Shown here: positions 1 through 5,497 of the stretch, one piece after another
Layout of the letters: every line of letters starts with the position of its first letter
Position numbering within the stretch: position 1 is the stretch's first letter
Assembly: GCA_026390245.1 (NCBI GenBank)
Contig: JAPLGI010000035.1
Location: 1-6,761, forward strand
DNA: 6,761 nt
From: Caldisericota bacterium
Lineage (GTDB): Bacteria > Caldisericota > Caldisericia > Cryosericales > Cryosericaceae
Direction: 5' to 3'
Program-made: the position numbers and the translations under genes
Notes under the pieces: model-generated
Database searches by the model: none
What the model saw: only the letters and a program-made list of their open reading frames with translations
Told to the model about the DNA's origin: nothing

Positions 1-221
1 GTTTCGGTTTCAACAAGGGTCCGTTTGCCCTTGCAGACCAAATTGGGCTGGATGTGGTCCTCGGGTGGTCCGAGCACCTGTTCCATGAGCTTGGCGAGAC
101 TCGGTATCGTCCACAGGCACTCGTCCGCAACCTGGCTCGACATGGGTACCTGGGAGTGAAGAGCGGCAAGGGCTTCTATAACTATGAGGCTCGCGTTGAC
201 AACGCGGAGGAGAAGATATGA
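1..221 (+). CDS. 3-hydroxyacyl-CoA dehydrogenase (3-hydroxybutyryl-CoA dehydrogenase type), C-terminal part
   Basis: The last 72 codons of a gene that begins before the window, ending in TGA at 219-221. The visible part matches the C-terminal helical domain of the NAD-dependent 3-hydroxyacyl-CoA dehydrogenase family. Signs are a GPFALADQIGLDVVL segment, a YRPQALVRNL segment, and the family's closing G-x-K-S-G-K-G-F-Y-x-Y signature, here LGVKSGKGFYNY. The family oxidises or reduces the 3-hydroxy group of acyl-CoA esters in the cytoplasm; in fermenters the short-chain (Hbd) form serves butyrate-type metabolism. The NAD-binding domain and catalytic residues lie outside the window, so chain-length preference cannot be judged. 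The stop overlaps the ATG of the acetate kinase gene (ATGA), which implies one transcript and translational coupling. Confidence 0.9.
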   Translation, partial: FGFNKGPFALADQIGLDVVLGWSEHLFHELGETRYRPQALVRNLARHGYLGVKSGKGFYNYEARVDNAEEKI

Positions 222-1417
222 AGGTTCTGGTCCTGAACTGTGGCAGCTCTTCCATCAAGTACAAGCTGTACGACGATGACCAGCAACTGGCTGATGGCTT
301 GCTGGAGAAGATCGGAACTGCGCAGGCGCAGCTCAATCATACGATTGCCGGACGAAAGAAGGTTGTCTCTGTCCATGAGGTCCTTGAGCACCAGGCTGGC
401 ATCGAGCTCATCCTAAGAGCCCTGGTTGACCCTGAAAAGGGTGTCCTCGCAAGCATGGAGGACATCCAGGCCGTTGGGCATCGTGTGGTGCATGGAGCCG
501 AATCGTTCTCGGAGTCGACGTTGATTACGCCCGAAGTGTTGGCCAAGATCGAGGAGTGCATCGACATTGCTCCTCTCCACAATCCGCCGAATCTGGCAGG
601 CATCTACGCTATCACCAACCTGCTGCCAAAGGTGCCCCAGATTGCGGTCTTTGATACTGCTTTCCATCAGACGATGCCGGACAAGGCATTCATGTACGCG
701 ATTCCGTACGTTTTCTATGCTCGAAACCACATCCGCAAGTACGGTTTTCACGGCACGAGTCACTGCTTTGTAGCCCATGAGGCCGCCACGATGCTGGGGA
801 AACCCATCGATGAGCTCAAACTCATTACTTGTCATCTGGGCAACGGGTCTTCGATTGCTGCGGTCGATCAAGGCAAGTCCGTCGACACGTCCATGGGGTT
901 CACTCCTCTCGAAGGGTTGCCCATGGGAACCCGCTGCGGAGACATCGACCCCGCAGTCCCGCTCTATATCATGGGAAAGGAAGAACTCAACCTTCAGCAG
1001 ATCAATGCTCTCCTCAACAAGCACTCAGGCGTGCTGGGCATTTCGGGGATCAGCAATGACTTCCGCACGCTCGAAGAAGAATCCGCCAAAGGCGACAGGC
1101 GTGCGACGTTGGCCCTGGAAGTCTACTGCTACAGACTCAAGAAGTACATTGGTTCCTACGTCGCGGCCATGAACGGTGCTGATGCGATCGTGTTTACGGG
1201 AGGCATAGGTGAAAACAGCGATGTCGTCCGCGAGATGGTCGTCAAGGACATGGAATTCCTGGGCATAGAACTCGACATTGACAAGAATCGGGCCAGGAAG
1301 CGCGGTGAGGCTGCAGACATCAGCAAGCCTTCTTCGCGCGTCAAGGTTCTGGTCATCCCGACGAACGAGGAGTTGGTCATCGCGCGGGATACTCGCCGGA
1401 TCGTTTCCGAGACCTGA
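218..1417 (+). CDS. ackA: Acetate kinase
   Basis: 399 residues, the usual length of AckA. It interconverts acetyl phosphate plus ADP with acetate plus ATP in the cytoplasm and is the ATP-forming step of acetate fermentation. It opens with the family signature NCGSSSIKYKL (7-17). Residues matching those established in the Methanosarcina enzyme are visible: Asn7, Arg89 in VGHRVVHG, Asp146 in FDTAFH, His178 in HGTSH, Arg239 in MGTRCGDIDP, the FTGGIGENS loop (326-334), and Glu384 in PTNEE. The start at 218 is set by GGAGGAG at 206-212, five bases upstream, and by the ATGA overlap with the upstream dehydrogenase. Family members for propionate or butyrate share many of these motifs, but the LEGLPMGTRCGDIDP block favours acetate. 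The usual partner, phosphotransacetylase, is not in the window. An intrinsic terminator follows 26 bases after the stop. Confidence 0.96.
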   Translation: MKVLVLNCGSSSIKYKLYDDDQQLADGLLEKIGTAQAQLNHTIAGRKKVVSVHEVLEHQAGIELILRALVDPEKGVLASMEDIQAVGHRVVHGAESFSESTLITPEVLAKIEECIDIAPLHNPPNLAGIYAITNLLPKVPQIAVFDTAFHQTMPDKAFMYAIPYVFYARNHIRKYGFHGTSHCFVAHEAATMLGKPIDELKLITCHLGNGSSIAAVDQGKSVDTSMGFTPLEGLPMGTRCGDIDPAVPLYIMGKEELNLQQINALLNKHSGVLGISGISNDFRTLEEESAKGDRRATLALEVYCYRLKKYIGSYVAAMNGADAIVFTGGIGENSDVVREMVVKDMEFLGIELDIDKNRARKRGEAADISKPSSRVKVLVIPTNEELVIARDTRRIVSET

Positions 1418-1443
1418 AGTCCTGTATCTGATCAGTAGACGGG

Positions 1444-1480
1444 AAGCCCGCAGCGCGGAAGCGCTGCGGGCTTTGTTGCT
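1444..1480 (+). terminator. Intrinsic terminator after ackA
   Basis: A perfect 13-bp GC-rich stem (1444-1456 with 1461-1473) closed by a GGAA tetraloop, a GNRA type. It is followed by TTGTTGCT, a short T-rich tail. It lies just after the ackA stop and ends the dehydrogenase-ackA transcript. The long, stable stem compensates for a modest T-tract. Confidence 0.9.
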
Positions 1481-1557
1481 GCTTGGTCCCAGGTTGACGG
1501 CTGCCGCGGCGGCGTTCTTGATGCAACCACATGATGAAACGCTCATTAAATGCTGAT

Positions 1558-1598
1558 TTGACAGTGGCACTTGACAAGATTCGAATGCATGCCACAAT
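1558..1598 (+). promoter_or_regulatory. Possible tandem sigma-70-type promoters
   Basis: Two exact TTGACA -35 hexamers lie 13 bases apart in an AT-richer patch. TTGACA at 1558-1563 is followed after 17 bp by TCGAAT at 1581-1586. TTGACA at 1571-1576 is followed after 16 bp by CACAAT at 1593-1598. The -10 boxes match the consensus at only four of six positions each. Transcription from the second would start near 1605 and run rightward through the structured gap into the small peptide genes. The perfect -35 boxes are clear; use of either promoter is inferred. Confidence 0.45.
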
Positions 1599-1604
1599 GA
1601 ACAT

Positions 1605-1953
1605 AAGCATTGAAAAGAAAGTTTCGTACAGGGTGCTGTTCACCGGACCGCCGGGTCAAAGAGTACGGAAGTAATCCGGCAGGTCATCGACCTGACAGCG
1701 CGTTAGGGTGACCCGAACTGATTGTGGATGGTCCTCTCTGCACGAATTCCGTTTCTCCTCCATTGCAGTCGCAGTCTCCCTTGAGGTTTCCTGGACAATT
1801 GACGTCGTTTTCTCTTTCGACGTCAGCGACCGTCCCTTCTCTCTTGCCATCGAAGATGGGTGTTGTCGACAGGAAACAGTTGCGGTGGCGTGAGACGCAC
1901 GGTGAAGCCAATGGTTGAGAAGTTCATCTGGTACTACCCAGGAGGTATCTGTT
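1605..1953 (+). other. Gap without a convincing gene; possible structured 5' leader of the peptide genes
   Basis: About 350 bases between the likely promoter and the first peptide ATG. Short open frames exist here, but none has a Shine-Dalgarno sequence or recognisable protein character. Several inverted repeats are visible. GGTG/CACC lies at 1632-1644. An outer CGGGTCA (1652-1658) with TGACCCG (1709-1715) encloses a CAGGTC/GACCTG hairpin at 1680-1694. TGACGTCG/CGACGTCA is at 1800-1825 with a 10-base T-rich loop. CCATC/GATGG around a GAA loop is at 1847-1859, and the palindrome TGTCGACA at 1864-1871. The stretch 1723-1850 is pyrimidine-rich on this strand. I compared it by eye with c-di-GMP and other common riboswitch cores and found no match. 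It may be a long regulatory leader or simply spacer. Confidence 0.3.
1940..1945 (+). promoter_or_regulatory. Strong Shine-Dalgarno of the first small peptide gene
   Basis: A full AGGAGG eight bases before ATG 1954. The same AGGAGG, at the same spacing, stands at 2052-2057 before the truncated second frame, but it is absent directly before the third frame at 2113. These sites are the main evidence that the tiny frames are translated. Confidence 0.8.
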
Positions 1954-2040
1954 ATGAAGTGGGGAAGCAAAGTCACTGCAAGTGCCGTTTCGATCGCCGC
2001 CATCATCGTCTCCATTCTCGCCAACTACAAGTGGCATTAG
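1954..2040 (+). CDS. 28-residue single-segment membrane peptide, copy 1
   Basis: A 28-codon frame with a strong AGGAGG at ideal spacing. The peptide has a positively charged start (MKWGSK), an uncharged hydrophobic core of about 17 residues (7-23, rich in Ala, Val, Ile and Ser) and a short aromatic, basic tail (NYKWH). This suggests one membrane-spanning or membrane-inserting helix with tryptophans at both ends. It is not long enough for a normal signal peptide plus mature protein. I do not recognise the family. The protein is real by two signs: it is repeated downstream with only a synonymous difference, and the ribosome site is repeated too. Possible roles include a small membrane-protein modulator, a toxin-like or leaderless bacteriocin-like peptide, or an exported signal. 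The sequence does not decide among them. Confidence 0.75.
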   Translation: MKWGSKVTASAVSIAAIIVSILANYKWH

Positions 2041-2065
2041 GCCACTGACCCAGGAGGTATCTGTT

Positions 2066-2116
2066 ATGAAGTGGGGAAGCAAAGTCACTGCAAGTGCCGT
2101 TTCGTATCTGTTATGA
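2066..2116 (+). pseudogene. Truncated 16-residue copy of the small peptide gene
   Basis: This frame keeps the AGGAGG and start of the second gene copy and encodes the first 13 residues of the peptide unchanged. It then runs into a 47-bp tandem duplication, reads Tyr-Leu-Leu and stops at TGA 2114-2116. The hydrophobic core is lost, so the product should not insert in the membrane. Its stop overlaps the ATG of the next full frame (ATGA at 2113-2116). It may therefore act as a translated leader delivering ribosomes to copy 3 rather than being simply dead. Confidence 0.7.
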
Positions 2117-2199
2117 AGTGGGGAAGCAAAGTCACTGCAAGTGCCGTTTCGATCGCTGCCATCATCGTCTCCATTCTCGCCAACTACAAGTGGCATTAG
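2113..2199 (+). CDS. 28-residue single-segment membrane peptide, second full copy
   Basis: It encodes exactly the same 28-residue peptide as the frame at 1954-2040. The only nucleotide difference within the frame is a synonymous GCC to GCT change at Ala15 (C1998 versus T2157). It has no Shine-Dalgarno of its own because the duplication junction removed it; the bases before the ATG are the tail of the truncated copy. Translation would depend on reinitiation from the 16-codon frame through the ATGA overlap. The identical protein with a silent change suggests a recent duplication or purifying selection. The HD-GYP promoter begins 30 bases after the stop. Function unknown, as for the first copy. 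Confidence 0.7.
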   Translation: MKWGSKVTASAVSIAAIIVSILANYKWH

Positions 2200-2229
2200 G
2201 CGGAAGTCTACCGGAAGACATGGACTAGA

Positions 2230-2257
2230 TTGACACGGGGGCGCAAACAGCGAAAAT
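2230..2257 (+). promoter_or_regulatory. Putative promoter of the HD-GYP operon
   Basis: An exact TTGACA at 2230-2235, a 16-bp spacer and GAAAAT at 2252-2257 (four of six to the -10 consensus). The start would fall near 2264. That leaves a leader of about 27 bases containing AGGAG at 2278-2282, which fits the TTG start at 2291. Confidence 0.45.
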
Positions 2258-2277
2258 AAGAGAAACAGCAGTGTGAC

Positions 2278-2282
2278 AGGAG
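2278..2282 (+). promoter_or_regulatory. Shine-Dalgarno deciding the HD-GYP start
   Basis: AGGAG placed eight bases before TTG 2291. The longer in-frame alternative, GTG at 2273, has no Shine-Dalgarno before it and would lie upstream of this site. The TTG is therefore preferred although TTG starts are rarer. Confidence 0.55.
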
Positions 2283-2290
2283 TTGAAAAG

Positions 2291-3628
2291 TTGAACAGGC
2301 GCACCGTGCGTTGGGACTGGGTATATGTTGGGTTCACGGGATTGCTTGTTGTCGTCATGGCCGTTCTGGCAGCAAAGGTGGTCGTTGCTGTTCCCTACGT
2401 AGGGTGGTGGTGGGTAGCGGCTTTCCTTGTGCTGAGCGTTGTCGCGGATTTGAACCCAGTGGTCGATCTCGGATTTGGTGGAGAACAGGTCGAGGTTACG
2501 GTATCGCTGGCGCTGACGTTCTCGGTTGCGTGCATATGGGGCCCTCTCACGGCAATGAGCATTGTGGCTGCTCAAACGGTATTCTCAGATCTGGTCACAC
2601 GCAAGGATATTGAGAAGATTGCGTTCAATGCATTTCTGTACGTTGTGGTCATAGGAGGCACGAGTCTCGTTTACCACTTGGTAGGCGATCCGACAGCACC
2701 CTATCTGGGAACCGCAAATCTCAAGGCGCTCGTGCTTGCGGCCGGATACTACGTGGTGTCCGATTACTTGCTACTCTCTGGTCTGTTCGCGGTGCTCTCT
2801 CGCAGACCATTTGGCAAGGTCTTTGTCGGGTTCTTTCGTGACAGCTGGCTCAACATCGCCGCGCTTCTTCCACTCGGGATGGCCGTAACCGGATTGTTCC
2901 GCTTGAACCCGGCGACCATACTGTTCCTGCTGCCGACGTTCTTCCTGCTGTACGTCTCTCTGAAGCGGGAACAGACCCTGCGGAGCCAGACACAGACGAT
3001 TCTTGAGAAGCTGGTCGACGTTCTTGAGAGCAAGAGCCCCGAGACTGCGCAGCACTCGAAGCGCGTACGCGCATGGGTTGAGGGCATGTGTCATGAGCTT
3101 GGCATGGAGAGCTCAGAAGCAGACATGGTCCTGCAGGCTGCCGTCTTGCACGACCTGGGCAAGGTCGGGCTGGACGACGGTCTGCTGCGCAAACCCGGCA
3201 TCAGTGCTGAGGAATTTCATCATATCATGGAGCACCCCGGGGTCTCGGCCGCTTTGCTGGAGGGACTGACACTGTTCCAGGGCGGGCGGGACATCGTCCT
3301 GCACCACCATGAGCGATATGATGGGAAGGGCTATCCGGACCATCTTGTGGGCGAGAATATCCCTCTCGGAGCGCGCATCATTGCTGTTGCAGATTCATTT
3401 GACGCGATGGTAAGCATGCGGCCATATCGGGCCAAGAGTCTCACAGTCAGAGAAGCTTTGAAGATTCTCGACGATGAGCGTGGAGCCCAGTTCGATCCGG
3501 AGCTCGTGGTCGCATTCACGAAGCTTGTTCGTGCACGCCTGGAGGCAGGAGACATGAAGAACTTCCCTTCCTCTGTGCGGCTTGACTCGACGGAGGAAGT
3601 CAGCGTACCAGAGGGCGTTCAAGCCTAA
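2291..3628 (+). CDS. Membrane-anchored HD-GYP domain phosphodiesterase
   Basis: 445 residues from TTG 2291 (451 if GTG 2273 is used). Residues 11 to about 224 form an N-terminal membrane domain of roughly six or seven hydrophobic segments, including WWWVAAFLVLSVVADLNP and the YYVVSDYLLLSGLFAVL stretch. A short linker then leads to a complete HD-GYP domain from about residue 235 to 415. Catalytic-type residues are all present: His255 in HSKRV, His287-Asp288 in LHDLGK, His315 in EHPG, His339-His340-Glu341, the DGKGYP motif (344-349), Asp368 in AVADSFDAM, and FDPELV near the end. HD-GYP proteins are metal-dependent phosphodiesterases that typically open c-di-GMP, and some act on related cyclic dinucleotides. 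The membrane domain probably senses a signal at or outside the membrane. The stop lies one base before the next gene, so the two are an operon. The substrate is inferred from the family. Confidence 0.9.
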   Translation: MNRRTVRWDWVYVGFTGLLVVVMAVLAAKVVVAVPYVGWWWVAAFLVLSVVADLNPVVDLGFGGEQVEVTVSLALTFSVACIWGPLTAMSIVAAQTVFSDLVTRKDIEKIAFNAFLYVVVIGGTSLVYHLVGDPTAPYLGTANLKALVLAAGYYVVSDYLLLSGLFAVLSRRPFGKVFVGFFRDSWLNIAALLPLGMAVTGLFRLNPATILFLLPTFFLLYVSLKREQTLRSQTQTILEKLVDVLESKSPETAQHSKRVRAWVEGMCHELGMESSEADMVLQAAVLHDLGKVGLDDGLLRKPGISAEEFHHIMEHPGVSAALLEGLTLFQGGRDIVLHHHERYDGKGYPDHLVGENIPLGARIIAVADSFDAMVSMRPYRAKSLTVREALKILDDERGAQFDPELVVAFTKLVRARLEAGDMKNFPSSVRLDSTEEVSVPEGVQA

Positions 3629-3629
3629 C

Positions 3630-4217
3630 ATGCTCGTTCTGGCAGTCCTGAGTGTCGCACTGATCTCGAGCCTTCTCACCGGGGGACGGCTCGAGTATGC
3701 CCGAAACTGGCAGCTCAACGGACTATGGATAGCCTTGGGAGCGTTTGTGGTACAGACAGCTCTGTTCACCCGGTGGGGAACGGGGTTCGTCGGCGAGTCC
3801 TTTGTCCCTGTCATCTATGTCGTTACAATGAGCGCTCTAGTGATTTTCCTTGTCATCAATCGACGCGTTCTCGGCGTTCCGATTCTCCTGGCCGGGTTGA
3901 TGCTCAACCTGTTGGTCATCAGTGCCAATGCTGGGCGGATGCCTGCTTCCGCGACAGCACTTGCTGCAGCCGGCCGCGTCGAGGAGGCAGATTTGTTGCG
4001 ATCGCGCGGAGCGGCGGCCAACTGTGTCCTGATGAGCGATTCCACAAGGCTGAACATGCTGGGGGACAACATCGTGATCCGACTGGGAGGGCCAGTCGGT
4101 TCAGCATACAGCGTCGGCGACCTGCTTGCACTTGCTGGCGAAGCCGTGGTCGTGTTTGGCATGGTGAGAGTAAGACCACCAGTTGTACAGACGGAACAGA
4201 AGAAGCAGCCGGCTTGA
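3630..4217 (+). CDS. DUF5317 family membrane protein
   Basis: 195 residues with about five hydrophobic segments near 1-17, 31-47, 57-77, 82-100 and 160-180. It resembles DUF5317 proteins: an LLTGGRL turn after the first helix, an LNLLVISANAGRMPAS block (92-107), an NCVLM..TRLNMLGD block (131-146) and a closing YSVGDLLALAGEAVVVFG helix. The family has no established biochemical role that I know of. The frame is open from a TTG at 3582 inside the previous gene, but ATG 3630 gives the expected N-terminus. It lies one base after the HD-GYP stop (TAAcATG). The only nearby purine site, GAGGG at 3611-3615, is 14 bases away, so translation probably depends on coupling. The tight pairing suggests a shared membrane function with the phosphodiesterase; this is inference. 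Confidence 0.8.
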   Translation: MLVLAVLSVALISSLLTGGRLEYARNWQLNGLWIALGAFVVQTALFTRWGTGFVGESFVPVIYVVTMSALVIFLVINRRVLGVPILLAGLMLNLLVISANAGRMPASATALAAAGRVEEADLLRSRGAAANCVLMSDSTRLNMLGDNIVIRLGGPVGSAYSVGDLLALAGEAVVVFGMVRVRPPVVQTEQKKQPA

Positions 4218-4292
4218 CCGATCGTCGGCCGGTTCCGCAGGACACGGCCCAAACTCTTGTTGAAACGAGCGTGCTGACACAGGAGGTGCGCA

Positions 4293-5399
4293 ATGCGCAT
4301 CCAGGAATTGTACGATCTCATCGATACTGTGGCCCCGTTTCGGCTTCAGGAGGAGTATGACAACGCTGGCCTGATCGTGGGCTCCATGGACGATGAGGTG
4401 CGCGGCGTCCTTCTATGTCTGGACGTCACCCACGAGACGGTGGAGGAGGCGGACCGCTTGGGCGCCAATCTCATTCTGTCTCACCATCCCCCCATCTTCA
4501 GGGCGATCAAGAGGCTGGACGCGATCCAGCACTCGGCGCTGCTGGCCGCCATTCGGATGGACATGGCTCTACTGGCAGCGCATACGAACTTCGACGTCGC
4601 GCCGGAGGGTCTCAACATGTTTGTGGCACGTCGAATGGGTCTCACTGATCTGCGCATTCTCGAGGTTCACGAGTCGGAGCGGCATTACAAGGTCGTCACG
4701 TTTGTTCCTCCTGAGTTCAGAGAACAGGTCCTGGAGGCGATGTTTGCCGCTGGGGCAGGGCATACCGGCTCCTACTCGCGCACGTCATTCCGGACCGCCG
4801 GGACGGGCGGGTTCATGCCTGACCCCGGGGCTCACCCCTTTGTGGGTGAGGAGGGTTCCCTGACCAGCGTAGAGGAGGACCGCGTCGAGACGATTGTCTC
4901 TGGCCAGAACTTGGCATCTGTCCTGAAAGCTCTGAGGAGTGCTCACCCCTACGAGGAGCCGGCAGTCGACGTTTTTGAGGAGCATGTTCCTGGGAGTCCG
5001 CGTGCCGGGCTTGGACACGCAGGGAGTCTTCCCAATGTCATGAATCCTGAAGAATTCGTGGGATTTGTCAAATCGTTCTTCTCACTCTCGGTCTTGCCGG
5101 TGGCGGGGACGTTGCCAGACGCCATCGAACGCGTGGCGTTCTGCTCGGGATCTGGGTCGTCGCTGCTCTCGGCTGTGAGCAGGGCGGGAGCCCAGGTATT
5201 GATCACAGGAGACATATCCTATCACGCAGCCCTCGACGTGTCTCAGGGCGGGGGCTGCGTGGCCATTGTCGACCACTACAGCTCTGAGCGCTTCTTTGCG
5301 GCCGCAATGGAGGAGTCCTTGCGAAGCGCTGCCGGAGACAGTGAGTTGCCCCCGCTGCATCAGTCAACCGTGGATTATCAGCCTGTCAGATTCTGGTAG
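4293..5399 (+). CDS. NIF3/YqfO family dinuclear metal-centre protein
   Basis: 368 residues, the long YqfO form of the NIF3 (DUF34) family. These proteins form toroidal hexamers with a two-metal site; they are often annotated as GTP cyclohydrolase I type 2, but the physiological reaction is not settled. Metal-site motifs are visible: His64-His65 in LSHHPP, Asp101 in HTNFD, and His328 and Glu332 in DHYSSERF, with the TGDISYHAALD motif at 305-315. Between the two halves, about residues 130-230 form the inserted PII/CutA-like domain (HYKVVTFVPPEFREQVLEAMFAAGAG at its start, AHPYEEPAVDVF near its end). ATG 4293 has AGGAGG at 4281-4286, six bases upstream. The 75-base gap after the DUF5317 gene shows no promoter I would defend, so it may be the last gene of that operon. 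A terminator follows. Confidence 0.92.
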   Translation: MRIQELYDLIDTVAPFRLQEEYDNAGLIVGSMDDEVRGVLLCLDVTHETVEEADRLGANLILSHHPPIFRAIKRLDAIQHSALLAAIRMDMALLAAHTNFDVAPEGLNMFVARRMGLTDLRILEVHESERHYKVVTFVPPEFREQVLEAMFAAGAGHTGSYSRTSFRTAGTGGFMPDPGAHPFVGEEGSLTSVEEDRVETIVSGQNLASVLKALRSAHPYEEPAVDVFEEHVPGSPRAGLGHAGSLPNVMNPEEFVGFVKSFFSLSVLPVAGTLPDAIERVAFCSGSGSSLLSAVSRAGAQVLITGDISYHAALDVSQGGGCVAIVDHYSSERFFAAAMEESLRSAAGDSELPPLHQSTVDYQPVRFW

Positions 5400-5407
5400 A
5401 AAGAACA

Positions 5408-5491
5408 GGAAAGAAAACAACCCGAAGCGCGATCGCGGTCCGGGTTGTTTTCGAAGGAGGGCATGTAACCGATAACGAAGTTATCGATTAC
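5408..5491 (-). ncRNA. Candidate small regulatory RNA, about 84 nt
   Basis: Read leftward from 5491, the segment has the layout of a trans-acting bacterial sRNA. A 5' hairpin of 12 pairs (5491-5480 with 5476-5465, loop UUC) begins at the predicted first base. A single-stranded linker of about 12 bases, AUGCCCUCCUUC, holds a CCCUCCUU anti-Shine-Dalgarno-like run. An intrinsic terminator with U-rich tail ends near 5408. In minus RNA every position of the 5' hairpin pairs, with one U-G wobble (5487/5469). In + RNA the same position is an A/C mismatch. The terminator shows the same strand bias at 5425/5440. A near-consensus promoter precedes it. No long frame or ribosome site fits it as mRNA. I recognise no known RNA family. 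The C-rich linker could pair with AGGAGG ribosome sites, but the target cannot be named from this window. Confidence 0.6.
5413..5452. terminator. Shared intrinsic terminator between NIF3 gene and the minus-strand RNA
   Basis: A perfect 12-bp stem, 5413-5424 with 5441-5452, around a 16-base loop containing the palindrome CGCGATCGCG. On the + strand it ends in TTTTC just after the NIF3 stop. On the minus strand the tail reads TTTTCTTTCC, a better T-tract. Base 5425 opposite 5440 is A against C in + RNA but becomes a U-G pair in minus RNA, and the next pair (5426/5439) then stacks. The hairpin is therefore longer when read leftward. Confidence 0.85.
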
Positions 5492-5497
5492 ACCGCC

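Larger units (their letters stand above)
1936..2201 (+). repeat. Tandem direct repeats carrying the peptide gene
   Basis: Two nested events are visible. First, a whole-gene duplication with 112-bp spacing: 1936-1992 is identical to 2048-2104, including the ribosome site. Second, a perfect 47-bp tandem duplication, 2058-2104 followed directly by 2105-2151, covering the spacer, start codon and first 13 codons. Copy 1 (1946-2042) and the final copy (2105-2201) match over 97 bp with one substitution. Because 47 is not a multiple of three, the second event truncated one frame and restored another. Confidence 0.9.

Noticed and set aside
1534..1674. A 46-codon + strand frame starting MKRSLNADLT
   Set aside because: No Shine-Dalgarno precedes any of its ATG codons. 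It overlaps the two TTGACA promoter elements, and its codon choice is AT-richer than the real genes here. Kept as noncoding.
1708..1918. Two overlapping + strand frames of about 61 and 64 codons
   Set aside because: Neither has a ribosome site or protein-like composition, and they occupy the inverted-repeat-rich gap.
1605..1953. A c-di-GMP riboswitch ahead of the HD-GYP neighbourhood
   Set aside because: The conserved cores of class I (GGGCAAACC, GGGACGCAAAGCC) and class II are not present on the + strand.
1946..2199. Direct repeats that might suggest a CRISPR array
   Set aside because: The repeat units are protein-coding, unequal in length, and have no regular unique spacers; they are a gene duplication plus a 47-bp slippage-type duplication.
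1924..2358. A 144-codon minus-strand frame containing an internally repeated peptide
   Set aside because: The repeat is only the antisense image of the tandem + strand peptide genes. It has no ribosome site and runs into the HD-GYP gene.
3582..3629. Upstream TTG start for the DUF5317 gene, overlapping the HD-GYP gene by 47 bases
   Set aside because: It would add 16 charged residues (MTRRRKSAYQ at the start) before the normal family N-terminus. The ATG at 3630 begins directly with the expected first membrane helix.
4208..4233. Short GC-rich hairpin at the end of the DUF5317 gene
   Set aside because: Only about five pairs, with competing pairings and no T-tract, so it is not called a terminator.
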